64,000 nucleotides of DNA from Achromobacter spanius (GTDB taxonomy: Bacteria > Pseudomonadota > Gammaproteobacteria > Burkholderiales > Burkholderiaceae_B). Below the pieces are notes generated by a model. The model ran no database searches and was not told the DNA's origin. It worked only from the letters and a program-made list of their open reading frames with translations. The stretch is taken from NCBI RefSeq assembly GCF_003994415.1, contig NZ_CP034689.1, positions 682,001-746,000 on the forward strand. Direction: 5' to 3'. The position numbers and the translations under genes were made by a program. Position 1 is the first letter of the stretch, and each line of letters starts with the position of its first letter. Of the stretch, positions 34,852-43,521 are shown one piece after another.

Positions 34852-35375
34852 ACCTGGATTTCGATGTCGGCACGGCCGACCTGGCACCCGCCGAGGTGCC
34901 CGCCGACGCCTATCACCGCATCGCGCAGTTTCTGTACCGCGAGGCGCGGCTGCTGGACGAGCGGCGCTACGACGACTGGCAGGCGCTGTGGACGCAAGAC
35001 GGCATGTACTGGATGCCGCGCGTGCACGGCCAGCAAAGTCCGTATGACCATATTTCGCTGTTCTGGGAAGACCGCATGTTGCGCGACGTGCGCATCCGCC
35101 GCCTGGAACACCCGCGCAATTGGTCGCAGCAGCCGCCCACGCGCAGCGTGCGCCTGGTGGGCGGCGTGCAGGTGGAAGGCGTGGACGCGGGCGGCAACCT
35201 GGTGGTGCATTCCGCGTTCCAGATGACCGAATGGCGCAAGCGCCAGCCCCGCCAACTGGCCGGCCGCTACACGCACAAGCTGGCGGCCGACGGGGATGGC
35301 TGGCGCATCCGCATGAAGCGCGTGGATCTGGTCAATTGCGATGACGTGCATGACGTGTTCGAGGTGTTTGTCTGA
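34842..35375 (+). CDS. aromatic-ring-hydroxylating dioxygenase, beta subunit
   Basis: 177-residue small subunit with the NTF2-like fold (AYHRIAQFLYREARLLDERRYDDWQALW, then RMLRDVRIRRLEHPRNWSQQ). ATG 34842 was chosen because GGAGAAGG precedes it and the protein then has the normal family length. It overlaps the alpha gene and ends in TGATG with the next start, so the subunits are made together. Confidence 0.92.
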   Translation: MLLDLDFDVGTADLAPAEVPADAYHRIAQFLYREARLLDERRYDDWQALWTQDGMYWMPRVHGQQSPYDHISLFWEDRMLRDVRIRRLEHPRNWSQQPPTRSVRLVGGVQVEGVDAGGNLVVHSAFQMTEWRKRQPRQLAGRYTHKLAADGDGWRIRMKRVDLVNCDDVHDVFEVFV

Positions 35376-35983
35376 TGACGGCGGACACCGCGGTGCTGGC
35401 GCTGCACTATCAGAACGACGTGCTGCATCCCGACGGCAAGATCCGCGTCGGGCTGGACGCCGACCACGGCGCGCGCCAGCGCCTGCTGGACAGCGCCGCC
35501 GCCTTGCTGGATGGGGCGCGTGCGCAGGCGATGCCCATCGTGCATGTGCGCATCGCCTTCCGCCCAGACTACGCCGACCTGCTGCCCAACTGCGCCATCT
35601 TTCGCAACGTGGCCGCGATTGGCGCGGTGCCGGAAGGGCAGTGGGGCAGCGAGTTCTACGACGGCTTGCAGCCCTTGGCCGGGAGCCCGCGCGAGTTCAT
35701 CGTGAAGCACACGCGCATCAGCGCGTTCTACGGCACGCCGCTGGAAGAAACGCTGCGGGTGATTGGTGCGCGCCGCTTGGTGGTGGCGGGCGTGGCCACG
35801 CATTCCGTGGTGGAAGGCACGGTGCGCCACGCCGCCGACATCGGGTTTGACGTGATGGTGGCCGAAGACGCCTGCGCCTCCGCCGACCCGGCGGTGCACG
35901 AGGCCTCGCTGGCCAGCATGCGCCTGATTGCGCAAACCGGCTCGGTGGCGCAAGCGGTGCGCTGGGCCGCCGCGCCGCATTGA
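35375..35983 (+). CDS. isochorismatase-like hydrolase with Val in place of the catalytic Cys
   Basis: 202-residue isochorismatase-superfamily protein. The Asp15 (HYQND) and Lys111 (VKHTRISAFYGT) of the triad are present, but the nucleophile position reads GVATHSVVEGT with Val145 where cysteine hydrolases have Cys. True isochorismatases also work without Cys, by acid catalysis on a vinyl ether, so a hydrolysis of that type is possible. Start overlaps the beta-subunit stop by one base. Role in this aromatic cluster unknown. Confidence 0.88.
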   Translation: MTADTAVLALHYQNDVLHPDGKIRVGLDADHGARQRLLDSAAALLDGARAQAMPIVHVRIAFRPDYADLLPNCAIFRNVAAIGAVPEGQWGSEFYDGLQPLAGSPREFIVKHTRISAFYGTPLEETLRVIGARRLVVAGVATHSVVEGTVRHAADIGFDVMVAEDACASADPAVHEASLASMRLIAQTGSVAQAVRWAAAPH

Positions 35984-35996
35984 TCAAGGATCACTC

Positions 35997-36803
35997 ATGG
36001 ATTTTTCAGGCTTTCCCGGCTTGGCCGGCAAGACCGCCATCATCACCGGCAGCACGCAGGGCCTGGGCGCCGACATCGCGCGTGGCCTGGCCGCCGCCGG
36101 CGCTCGTGTGGTGCTGGTGGGGCGCAACGCGCAAGCGGGCCAGGCGCTGGAACAGGAACTTGACGGACGCGCGCTCTATTGCGAAACCGACATCGGCAGC
36201 GACGCGCAGATCCAACGCTGCATTGACGCCACGCTGGCGCGCTTTGGCCGCCTGGACATCCTGGTGAACAACGCGTGTCAGTATGCCGACAGGGGGTTGG
36301 CCTCCACCCGCGAAGAATGGCACGCCACGCTGGACACGAACCTGGTGTCGGCCGCCATCTTCACGCAGTTGGCCGCGCCGCATCTGCCGCGCGGCGGGGT
36401 GGTGGTCAACATGGGCAGCACCGGCGGCAAGTTCGGCGCGGCGGGGCGCGCGCTGTATCCGGCGTCCAAGGCGGCCATGTTGCAGATCACCAAGAATTTC
36501 GCCGTGGAACTGGCGCCGGCTGGCGTGCGCGTGTTGGCGGTGTCGCCGGCGTGGACCTGGTCGCCGTCGGTGGAACAGTTGTCAGGCGGCTCGCGCCAGG
36601 CGGCGGATGCCGTGGGGGCGCACTTTCATCCGCTGGGGCGGGTGGGGTCGGGCGAAGAAATCGCCGCCGCCGTGTGCTTTGCGTGTTCGGATGCGGCGTC
36701 CTGGATGACGGGGGTGGACATCCCCGTGGACGGCGGCTTTTCCATCCTGGGGCCAGACCGCGGCATTTCGCCGCGCGTCTGGTTCAAGGAACTGGCGCCT
36801 TGA
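35997..36803 (+). CDS. SDR family oxidoreductase, possible dihydrodiol dehydrogenase
   Basis: 268-residue short-chain dehydrogenase: TGSTQGLGADIA nucleotide site, NNACQYADRG, Ser in MGSTGGKFG and Tyr-x3-Lys in LYPASKAAM. As the last gene after a ring dioxygenase it may dehydrogenate the cis-dihydrodiol (inference). AAGGA precedes ATG 35997; the longer upstream frame overlaps the isochorismatase-like gene and is unlikely. Confidence 0.88.
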   Translation: MDFSGFPGLAGKTAIITGSTQGLGADIARGLAAAGARVVLVGRNAQAGQALEQELDGRALYCETDIGSDAQIQRCIDATLARFGRLDILVNNACQYADRGLASTREEWHATLDTNLVSAAIFTQLAAPHLPRGGVVVNMGSTGGKFGAAGRALYPASKAAMLQITKNFAVELAPAGVRVLAVSPAWTWSPSVEQLSGGSRQAADAVGAHFHPLGRVGSGEEIAAAVCFACSDAASWMTGVDIPVDGGFSILGPDRGISPRVWFKELAP

Positions 36804-36840
36804 TTCCCCGCGCGCCCGCCCGCGAGGGCAGGGCGCGGCC

Positions 36841-38631
36841 TCAGCGAATGACGATCTCGCCTTCTTCCAGCCCGGCCTTGCCGCCGATCTGGTCTTCCAG
36901 GAATTCCTGCATCTTGTTGCCGAGTTGAATCTTCACGCCGCTGCAAAAGCGCCGCGTGGCGGCGATGGTGGCGGTGTGCAGTGGTTGCAGGTCGCGCACC
37001 AATTGGGCTTCTTCTTCGTCCAGCGCCAGCAAGTCGCTGCCCAGCTTCATATGGGTATTGCGGGCGCGTTCCACTACGTCGCCAGGCGCGCGCTGCGGGT
37101 TGGCCTGCAGGAACATCAGCAGTTGCTCCAGCTTGGCCTTTTCCTCGTTCATCTTCAGGCGCTTGCGTGTCAATGCCGAGCGCTTGATGTCGGCATGCGG
37201 ATCCAGACCGGCCTGCACCAGCGTGGGTATGCCCGAGGGAGACCCGATGGTGCCGGCGCGCACGGCGTTCAGCGCGCGGATCTGGCCGCCCGTGATGGCG
37301 CTTTGTTGCGTGTTGGGCGGGCCGACGTTGACGCTGCCGCCCGCCGCAATGCTGCTCTGGCGGATCTCGCGTTCAACGTCCACGTCCTGCCCGGCGCTGA
37401 TGATGGCGTTTTCAATGAACTTGGCGCGCAGCATGCCGCCACAGACGATGTGAGCGGTGCGCGCGGTGGCGGCGGGGTCTTGCAAGGCTTCGGCCATGCC
37501 GATGATGCCGCCTTTGACCGTGACGCTGCCGCCGGCTTCCACCAGCGCCGCCTCGATGGTGCCGTTGACCACCACGTCGCCCGTCACGCGCACTTCCATG
37601 GTGGCGGCGATGTCGCCGCGCACCTGCAGCGAGCCTTCAAAGGTGATGTTGCCGGTGGACAGGTTGACGGCATCTACCTCGACCATCGGGTTCACCTGCA
37701 CGCCGTGGCTGACCAGCGTGGGCGTGCCGGCGATGGTGGCGCGCAGCAGTAGCGGGTCTTCGGGGTCCACGGCGACGCCGCTTACGTCCTTGGAGAAGGG
37801 CGTGTCGGGCAGTTCTTCCGGCATCACCGGTTCGCCCAGCACGTTGACGCCGTCCACGCCGGGCAGGGGCGGGTACCGGCGCATCAGGGGCGTGCCCGGC
37901 GACACCAGCAGCAGGCTGCCCAGGTCGCGGTAGTCCACCTGGGCCAGTTCGTCGATTTCCTGCGCGCGCGGCTTGAGGCGGTCCAGCAGGCTTTCGAAAC
38001 GGGTGGGGGTGCCGCGGGTGGGCGGCGTGCCTTGGGCAATGACGACGTTGTCGCCGCTGCCCTTTTCCACGGCCTCGGCCAGTGCCTGTTCCTGCACGCC
38101 ATGCACAATGCCTCGGTCGGCTACGGCCTGGCGCAGCGTGTCCAGGGTGACGGGTTGCCCGCCCCGGGGCGGGTGCAGCGTCAGCAGCGCGGTCATGCGG
38201 TCGGGGTCGAGCTCCAGCTCGAACGAGCCATCCATCACCTGGCCGACCGGAAACTGAATCGGTTCGGCGGTGCTGCGGCAACGGTCGATGAAGGCCAGCA
38301 CGGCGTGGTTGTCCAGCGCCTCGGCGCTCCAGCCTTGGGCGACAGCGGCGGTAGTCAGCGTTTCCCAACTGGGAATGTCGGTGTTGATGATGGGGGCTGC
38401 CCCAGCCAGGGCTTCCTCAGGGAGGGCTTCCTCCAGGAGGGCTGCCCCATCGCTGTCCGCGTCGGCTTCCCGGGCATCGTCGCCGCTGTTGTCCGCATCC
38501 GCTGCACTGGCCGCGGGAGAAGGGGCCGGGGGCGCAGGGTCGGGGTCGGGGCGCGGCGGGGGCGTGTAAATTGCCGACAGGACGTTGGTGCTGGCGTCCA
38601 GCACCAGCTGCAACGTGTTTTCTGCGTCCAT
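36841..38631 (-). CDS. FapA family protein (DUF342)
   Basis: 596 residues. A Pro/Ala/Asp-rich N-terminal linker (about 20-90) precedes the DUF342 body: a FapA-type beta-helix with repeated short strands (LQVRGDIAATMEVRVTGDVV, AGGSVTVKGGIIG, AAGGSVNVGP) and a C-terminal helical coil (KRLKMNEEKAKLEQLLMF). The biochemical role is unknown; relatives are linked to surface or two-component signalling proteins. ATG 38631 with GGGAGAGG upstream was preferred to a start 13 codons earlier. It is convergent with the SDR gene. Confidence 0.85.
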   Translation of the reverse strand: MDAENTLQLVLDASTNVLSAIYTPPPRPDPDPAPPAPSPAASAADADNSGDDAREADADSDGAALLEEALPEEALAGAAPIINTDIPSWETLTTAAVAQGWSAEALDNHAVLAFIDRCRSTAEPIQFPVGQVMDGSFELELDPDRMTALLTLHPPRGGQPVTLDTLRQAVADRGIVHGVQEQALAEAVEKGSGDNVVIAQGTPPTRGTPTRFESLLDRLKPRAQEIDELAQVDYRDLGSLLLVSPGTPLMRRYPPLPGVDGVNVLGEPVMPEELPDTPFSKDVSGVAVDPEDPLLLRATIAGTPTLVSHGVQVNPMVEVDAVNLSTGNITFEGSLQVRGDIAATMEVRVTGDVVVNGTIEAALVEAGGSVTVKGGIIGMAEALQDPAATARTAHIVCGGMLRAKFIENAIISAGQDVDVEREIRQSSIAAGGSVNVGPPNTQQSAITGGQIRALNAVRAGTIGSPSGIPTLVQAGLDPHADIKRSALTRKRLKMNEEKAKLEQLLMFLQANPQRAPGDVVERARNTHMKLGSDLLALDEEEAQLVRDLQPLHTATIAATRRFCSGVKIQLGNKMQEFLEDQIGGKAGLEEGEIVIR

Positions 38632-38876
38632 CTTTGCCTCTCCCAGCCTGGCACGAGCGGCCAGGTTCAATCATTTGGTAAATAAACGAAATATTGCGAC
38701 ATATTAGCCTAGTCGTCCGCCGTATGCCCTAGGTAAGTCCCCGATGTTTTCGAAGTTTTCCGGGGGCGGCCAGGGCGGGGTCAGGACTAGGACGTAGGAC
38801 CGAGCGACAAACCGATTTGATCGCCGCAGCATAGGGGCTCGCCAACGCGTCTTCGGACGCCGCCGGAGCCCCAACC

Positions 38877-39644
38877 ATGGACCCACGACACCGAGGTAAC
38901 CCGCCAACGTACTCCGCCTTCTTTTGCGCCCTGTTGGCGCGCACCGGCGGCTTGGCGATGTTGATGGCGCTTGTGGCGGGTGCGCTGGCGCTGGCGCCCG
39001 CAAGCCCCGCACAGGCCGCCGAAGTCTACCGCTACAAAGACCCCTATGGCGTCTGGCGGGTCATGAAAGTGCCCACGGGCTATGCCAAGCATTACAAGCG
39101 GGCGCAGGCGCGCACGGCCTGGCGCCGTAACACCACCACCAAGGTCTGTCTGGAATGTGCACCAAAGCAGGGCGACGGTGCGCGGCTGGCCACGCTGGCG
39201 CCGACGGCCCGGGCGCAACGCTGGGGTGAGATCAAGCTGCCCACCGCGCATGACAGCCTGATCGAGCGGGCCGCCAAGGATTCCGGCGTGGACCGGGCCT
39301 TGCTGACGGCTGTCATCGCGATCGAGTCCGGTTTTCGCAGCGACGCGCGCTCGCCCAAGGGCGCGCTGGGGTTGATGCAGTTGATGCCGGCCACGGCGGC
39401 GGCGGTGCTGGCGGTGGATGATATTGAACGCGCGCTGGTGGACCCGGCGACCAATGTGAAGGCGGGTTCGCGCCATTTACGTCGGCTGATCGACCAATAC
39501 CCTGGCCGGCTGGACCTGGCGCTGGCGGCGTACAACGCGGGCGAGGGGGCGGTGCGCAAATACGATGCGGTGCCGCCGTATGCCGAAACCCAGGCGTATG
39601 TCAGGGACGTGACCGCCCTGTACGAACAGTACAAGACGCCCTGA
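38877..39644 (+). CDS. secreted lytic transglycosylase (SLT domain)
   Basis: 255-residue peptidoglycan-cleaving enzyme. A hydrophobic export segment (about residues 25-48, LAMLMALVAGALALAPASPA) is followed by a linker with one CxxC pair (VCLECAP) and the SLT domain: catalytic Glu in VIAIESGFRSDARSPKGA, then GLMQLMPATA and LAAYNAGEGAV. GGAG lies upstream of ATG 38877. It is convergent with hemL. Confidence 0.92.
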   Translation: MDPRHRGNPPTYSAFFCALLARTGGLAMLMALVAGALALAPASPAQAAEVYRYKDPYGVWRVMKVPTGYAKHYKRAQARTAWRRNTTTKVCLECAPKQGDGARLATLAPTARAQRWGEIKLPTAHDSLIERAAKDSGVDRALLTAVIAIESGFRSDARSPKGALGLMQLMPATAAAVLAVDDIERALVDPATNVKAGSRHLRRLIDQYPGRLDLALAAYNAGEGAVRKYDAVPPYAETQAYVRDVTALYEQYKTP

Positions 39645-39703
39645 GGAGGGCGTTCTGGGTGGTGGGGTTTTGAGGGGATCCCCCAGCAGGGACCCCCAGC
39701 CGC

Positions 39704-40981
39704 TTACATCGCGGCGAAGACCTTTTCGGCGATGTCCAGTGTGGACTTGATCACCGCGTCGTCGTGCGTGGCCGACACGAAGCCGGCTTCGAACGCGGAC
39801 GGCGCGAAGTGCACGCCGTGGTCCAGCATGGCATGGAAGAAGCGATTGAACGCCGCCGTGTCGCACTTGGAGACCTCGGCGAACGAAGTGGGCACCGTGT
39901 TGCTGAAATAGATGCCGAACATGCCGCCCACCGAATCGGCCGAAAAAGCCAGGCCGGCGGCGCGCGCGCGTTCTTGCAGGCCCTGGGCCAGCTTGGCGGT
40001 TTGCGCCGACAGCTTGTCGTAAAAGCCGGGCGCGGCAATCAGGCGCAGCGTGGCCAGGCCGGCGGCCACGGCCACCGGGTTGCCGGACAAGGTGCCCGCC
40101 TGGTACACGCCACCCAGCGGGGCGATGTGCTTCATGACTTCAACGCTGCCACCGAACGCGCCCACCGGCATGCCGCCACCAATCACTTTCGCCAGCGTGG
40201 TGATGTCCGGCTTCACGCCGGTCAGCCCCTGCACGCCTTGCGGACCCACGCGGAAACCCGTCATGACTTCGTCAAAAATCAGCAGCGCGCCGTGCTGCGT
40301 GCAGACTTCGCGCAGGCCTTCCAGGAAGCCGGCCGTGGGCTTGATCAGGTTCATGTTGCCGGCGACGGGCTCGACGATGATGCAGGCGATGTCGGCGCCG
40401 TGCTGGGCGAAGGCCTCGCGCACCGCATCCAGATTGTTGTATTCCAGGGTCAGCGTGTGCGACACGAATTCGGGCGGCACGCCGGCCGAGCTGGGGTTGC
40501 CGAAGGTCAGCAGGCCCGAGCCCGCCTTGACCAACAGGCTGTCGGAATGGCCGTGGTAGCAGCCTTCGAACTTCACGATCTTGGCGCGGCCGGTGGCGCC
40601 ACGCGCCAGGCGGATTGCCGTCATGGTGGCTTCGGTGCCGGAGCTGACCAGGCGCACCTGCTCCAGTGACGGCAGGCGCGAGATCAGCACTTCGGCCAGT
40701 TCGATTTCGGCTTCGGTGGGCGCGCCGAACGACAGGCCGTTGACGGCGGCTTCCTGCACCGCGCGCACCACGTCGGGATGCGAATGGCCCAGGATGGCGG
40801 GGCCCCACGAGCCCACGTAATCGATGTACTGCTTGTCGTCCGCGTCCCACACGTACGGGCCTTGCGCGCGCTTGATGAAGCGCGGCGTGCCGCCCACGGA
40901 GCGGAAAGCGCGCACGGGCGAATTGACGCCGCCGGGGATGCTGAGGCAGGCGCGTTCAAAAAGCTGTTCGTTACGGGACAT
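39704..40981 (-). CDS. hemL: glutamate-1-semialdehyde 2,1-aminomutase
   Basis: PLP enzyme making 5-aminolevulinate for tetrapyrroles. 425 residues, family length. Motifs: IPGGVNSPVRAF near the start, FEGCYHGHSDSLL, FDEVMTGFRVG and the PLP lysine in TTLAKVIGGGMPVGAFGG. ATG 40981 was chosen over an upstream TTG. Five bases separate it from thiE, so the thiD-like, thiE and hemL genes probably form one transcript. Confidence 0.96.
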   Translation of the reverse strand: MSRNEQLFERACLSIPGGVNSPVRAFRSVGGTPRFIKRAQGPYVWDADDKQYIDYVGSWGPAILGHSHPDVVRAVQEAAVNGLSFGAPTEAEIELAEVLISRLPSLEQVRLVSSGTEATMTAIRLARGATGRAKIVKFEGCYHGHSDSLLVKAGSGLLTFGNPSSAGVPPEFVSHTLTLEYNNLDAVREAFAQHGADIACIIVEPVAGNMNLIKPTAGFLEGLREVCTQHGALLIFDEVMTGFRVGPQGVQGLTGVKPDITTLAKVIGGGMPVGAFGGSVEVMKHIAPLGGVYQAGTLSGNPVAVAAGLATLRLIAAPGFYDKLSAQTAKLAQGLQERARAAGLAFSADSVGGMFGIYFSNTVPTSFAEVSKCDTAAFNRFFHAMLDHGVHFAPSAFEAGFVSATHDDAVIKSTLDIAEKVFAAM

Positions 40982-40986
40982 GGCGT

Positions 40987-41652
40987 TCAAGGCTTGCGTA
41001 AAGGGTTGACGGAATAGGGCGCGGAGCAGGCCGCCGCGGCGGCGCGGATGCTGGGCGCTTCGAAAAGGGCGGTGATGACGGCGATGGCGTCGGCGCCGGC
41101 TTGCGCCACCAGCGGCGCGTTGTCGGGCGTGATGCCGCCGATGGCCACCACGGCGGGGCGGGGCGCATCACGTTCGTCGACCAGGCGGCGGGCTTCGGTC
41201 AGCACCGACAGCGGCGCGCGCACGGTGTCGGGTTTGACGGTGGACGCGAACATGGCGCCGAAGGCGATGTAGTCGGCGCCCGCGTCCAGCAGTTCGCGGG
41301 CGCGAGTCAGGTCGTCGTAGCTGGAACCGCCCAGGATCAGGTCGGGGCCGGCTTCGGCGCGGATGCGCGCCAGGCTTTCGTCGTCGCGGCCCACGTGCGC
41401 GCCGTCGGCGCCCACGTCCAGCGCCAGGCGCCAGTCGTCATTGATCAGGAACACCACGCCCAGCTCGCGGCACAGCGGCGCCAACGCGCGGGCCTGTTCG
41501 GCGCGCACCGCGTCGGGCACGTTCTTGCGCCGCAATTGCAGGGAACGCATCCCGCCCTCGGCGGCCTTGCGCACGGCTTGCAGCAGGCGGTCGGTGTCGT
41601 CCCATTCAGGCGTGACGCCATACAGGCCGGCAGGAAAGCGCAAGGGTTTCAT
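40987..41652 (-). CDS. thiE: thiamine phosphate synthase
   Basis: Joins HMP-PP and thiazole phosphate to give thiamine phosphate. 221 residues. The catalytic features are kept: QLRRKN, LINDDWRLA, DGAHVGRDD, the phosphate loop FASTVKPDTVRA and VAIGGITPDNA. This contrasts with the ThiE-like half of the Nudix fusion at 3.3 kb. ATG 41652 overlaps the stop of the thiD-like gene by four bases. Confidence 0.93.
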   Translation of the reverse strand: MKPLRFPAGLYGVTPEWDDTDRLLQAVRKAAEGGMRSLQLRRKNVPDAVRAEQARALAPLCRELGVVFLINDDWRLALDVGADGAHVGRDDESLARIRAEAGPDLILGGSSYDDLTRARELLDAGADYIAFGAMFASTVKPDTVRAPLSVLTEARRLVDERDAPRPAVVAIGGITPDNAPLVAQAGADAIAVITALFEAPSIRAAAAACSAPYSVNPLRKP

Positions 41653-42458
41653 TGCGGTTGGATCCGGTTGGGAATGCGCCGGCCCATGCCCGGCAGGAAA
41701 CTGGCCGCGACCGACGCATCGGCGTGCGCCAGGCCTTGGCGCACGGCCTCGGGCATGTCCAGCCCGCGCGCCAGCATGGCGGTAATGGCGGTGGCGGCCA
41801 GGCCGCCGGCATCGCCATTGCGGTCGGGCGGCGTCTGCCACGGCCAGGTGTGGGTTTGGCCGTTGGGGCCCAGCAGCACATTGGCAAAATGGCCGGGCCG
41901 CTGCGGGCTGCCCAGCACCAGCACCCATTGCGCGCCCGCCGCCACCAGGGCGTGCATGGGCGAAGGTGCGTCCCCGATATCGATGTCGCCGTCGGCGTGC
42001 CACTGCGCCAGGCGCAGATGCTCGATGATCACCAGATCGGTCTGCGGCAGCACCAGTTCAAGCGTAGCGGCCAGGAGGTCGTCGGCCTCGTCTTCGTCGG
42101 CGGCATCGGTGGGCACCGGGGCGCGCTGGCCCAGGTGCAGCACCAGCGGCACCTGGCTGTAGTCGGCGGCGACTTGGGCTGCCACGCTGGCAGTTTCAGC
42201 GGTGTATAGTCCGCCCACCTTGATGGCCTGCACGGACATGTCTTCCAGCAGGCAGCGTGCCTGGTCGTCCAGCAGGTCGGGCGAAACGGGATGGATTTCT
42301 TCGATGCCGGCAGTGTCCTGCACGGTCAGCGCGGTCACGGCCGCCAGGCCATGGCAGCCCAGCCGGGCGCAGGTGACGGCATCCGCGGGCAAGCCGTCGG
42401 ATCCCGAGGGATCGAACGGGCCGAAGACCAAAACGAGGGGGGGAGTAACGGGGGCCAC
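41649..42458 (-). CDS. ThiD-like ribokinase-family protein, probably catalytically impaired
   Basis: 269-residue homologue of hydroxymethylpyrimidine (phosphate) kinase. The N-terminal fold is recognisable (VFGPFDPSGSDG, AVTALTVQDTAG, KVGGLY) and the end matches ThiD (PGMGRRIPNRI). However the segment that carries the catalytic Cys and anion hole (GSGCT in active enzymes) reads GDAGGLAA, and the VDPV block reads LVLHLG, so kinase activity is doubtful. A GTG start at 42458 is proposed because no ATG fits; no strong ribosome-binding site is seen. Coupled to thiE. Confidence 0.82.
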   Translation of the reverse strand: MAPVTPPLVLVFGPFDPSGSDGLPADAVTCARLGCHGLAAVTALTVQDTAGIEEIHPVSPDLLDDQARCLLEDMSVQAIKVGGLYTAETASVAAQVAADYSQVPLVLHLGQRAPVPTDAADEDEADDLLAATLELVLPQTDLVIIEHLRLAQWHADGDIDIGDAPSPMHALVAAGAQWVLVLGSPQRPGHFANVLLGPNGQTHTWPWQTPPDRNGDAGGLAATAITAMLARGLDMPEAVRQGLAHADASVAASFLPGMGRRIPNRIQPQ

Positions 42459-42562
42459 GTAGACAGCGCTTGAGCTTTGAGCGGAGTACCCGGATTCATT
42501 TTGAGGTGAATCAGGGGAACCCCTATTGGGTTTCGGTAAGATTGTCCCCATTCTAATGGAAG

Positions 42563-42604
42563 CCCCCCACCTTTGCCCCGCCACGGGGAACCGGGTGGGG
42601 TTTT
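42563..42604 (+). promoter_or_regulatory. GC-rich hairpin just upstream of rubredoxin
   Basis: Nested stems CCCCACC...GGGTGGGG and CCCCG-CCA-CGGGG followed by TTTT, ending 16 bp before the rubredoxin ATG. On the plus strand this resembles an intrinsic terminator or attenuator with a short U run. It lies in the divergent gap between the thiD-like gene and rubredoxin, so it could also stop transcription coming from further left. Confidence 0.5.
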
Positions 42605-42620
42605 GATGTAAGAGAGAACT

Positions 42621-42785
42621 ATGCGTACTTGGATGTGTCTGATTTGTGGCTGGGTCTATGACGAAGAGGCCGGCCTCCCCGACGAAGGCATTGCTCCCGG
42701 CACCCGCTGGGAAGACGTGCCGCCGAACTGGGTCTGTCCCGAATGCGGCGCCCGCAAAGAGGACTTTGAATTGATGGAAATCTGA
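42621..42785 (+). CDS. rubredoxin
   Basis: 54-residue iron protein for electron transfer. Two CxxC pairs bind the single iron: Cys6/Cys9 (MCLICGWVYDEEAG) and Cys39/Cys42 (WVCPECGARKEDFE). Full family length with the usual aromatic residues. AGAGAG precedes ATG 42621. It is separated from algH by about 150 bp and is divergent from the thiD-like gene. Confidence 0.95.
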   Translation: MRTWMCLICGWVYDEEAGLPDEGIAPGTRWEDVPPNWVCPECGARKEDFELMEI

Positions 42786-42933
42786 ACCCGACCCGCTGAC
42801 CCATTCCGCCAGGGCTCGTAAGATGGGGCATGACCCCATCCCACGTAACCAAAGACGGTCTGCCGCCAGGCAAGACGGCCACGCTCGCGTGTGCGACGTC
42901 CACGGTTCTTTCAGACTACCCAAAGGGGTTGCC

Positions 42934-43521
42934 ATGACGGAAAAACACCACGAATCCGCCGCATCGCAGGCGGCCAACTTTGCCAACCAGTTCCTGATCG
43001 CCATGCCTGGCATGGTGGAAGGCAGCCTGGCCGGCTCGGTCATCTACGTGTGCGAACACACCGAACGCGGCGCGCTGGGCCTGGTCATCAACCGGCCCAC
43101 GGACCTGACCCTGGGCACCTTGTTCGAGCGCATCGAATTGACGCTTGAAATCGGCCCGGTCAAAGACACGCTGGTTTACTTCGGCGGCCCGGTCCAGACC
43201 GACCGCGGCTTCGTGCTGCACGCGCCCGCCGGCGACTACAGTTCCAGCATCAAGATGGGCGCCATGGCGCTGACCACCTCGCGCGACGTGCTGCAAGCCG
43301 TGGCCGACGGCAATGGCCCCGCCCGCATGCTGGTCACGCTGGGTTATGCCGGCTGGGGCGCTGGGCAACTGGAAAGCGAAATGGGCCAGAATGCCTGGCT
43401 CAGCGTGGGTGCCGACGACCACATCATCTTCGACGTACCCGCCGAAGACCGCTACCCCGCCGCGCTCAAGCTGCTGGGCATTGATCCGGTCATGCTGGCG
43501 GGCGATGCGGGCCATGCCTGA
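42934..43521 (+). CDS. AlgH/YqgE family protein (UPF0301)
   Basis: 195 residues of a conserved family with unknown biochemical role (named AlgH from Pseudomonas alginate work). Typical segments: FLIAMPGM, SVIYVCEHTERGALGLVINRP, YFGGPVQTDRGFVLH and LVTLGYAGWGAGQLE. AAAGGGG precedes ATG 42934; the longer upstream frame is not supported. It overlaps ruvX by eight bases, a gene pairing common in proteobacteria. Confidence 0.93.
   Translation: MTEKHHESAASQAANFANQFLIAMPGMVEGSLAGSVIYVCEHTERGALGLVINRPTDLTLGTLFERIELTLEIGPVKDTLVYFGGPVQTDRGFVLHAPAGDYSSSIKMGAMALTTSRDVLQAVADGNGPARMLVTLGYAGWGAGQLESEMGQNAWLSVGADDHIIFDVPAEDRYPAALKLLGIDPVMLAGDAGHA

Noticed and set aside
31552..34887. 1111-codon minus-strand frame opposite the dioxygenase cluster
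   Set aside because: It overlaps several well-supported plus-strand genes and has composition typical of antisense frames (His/Arg/Gly rich).
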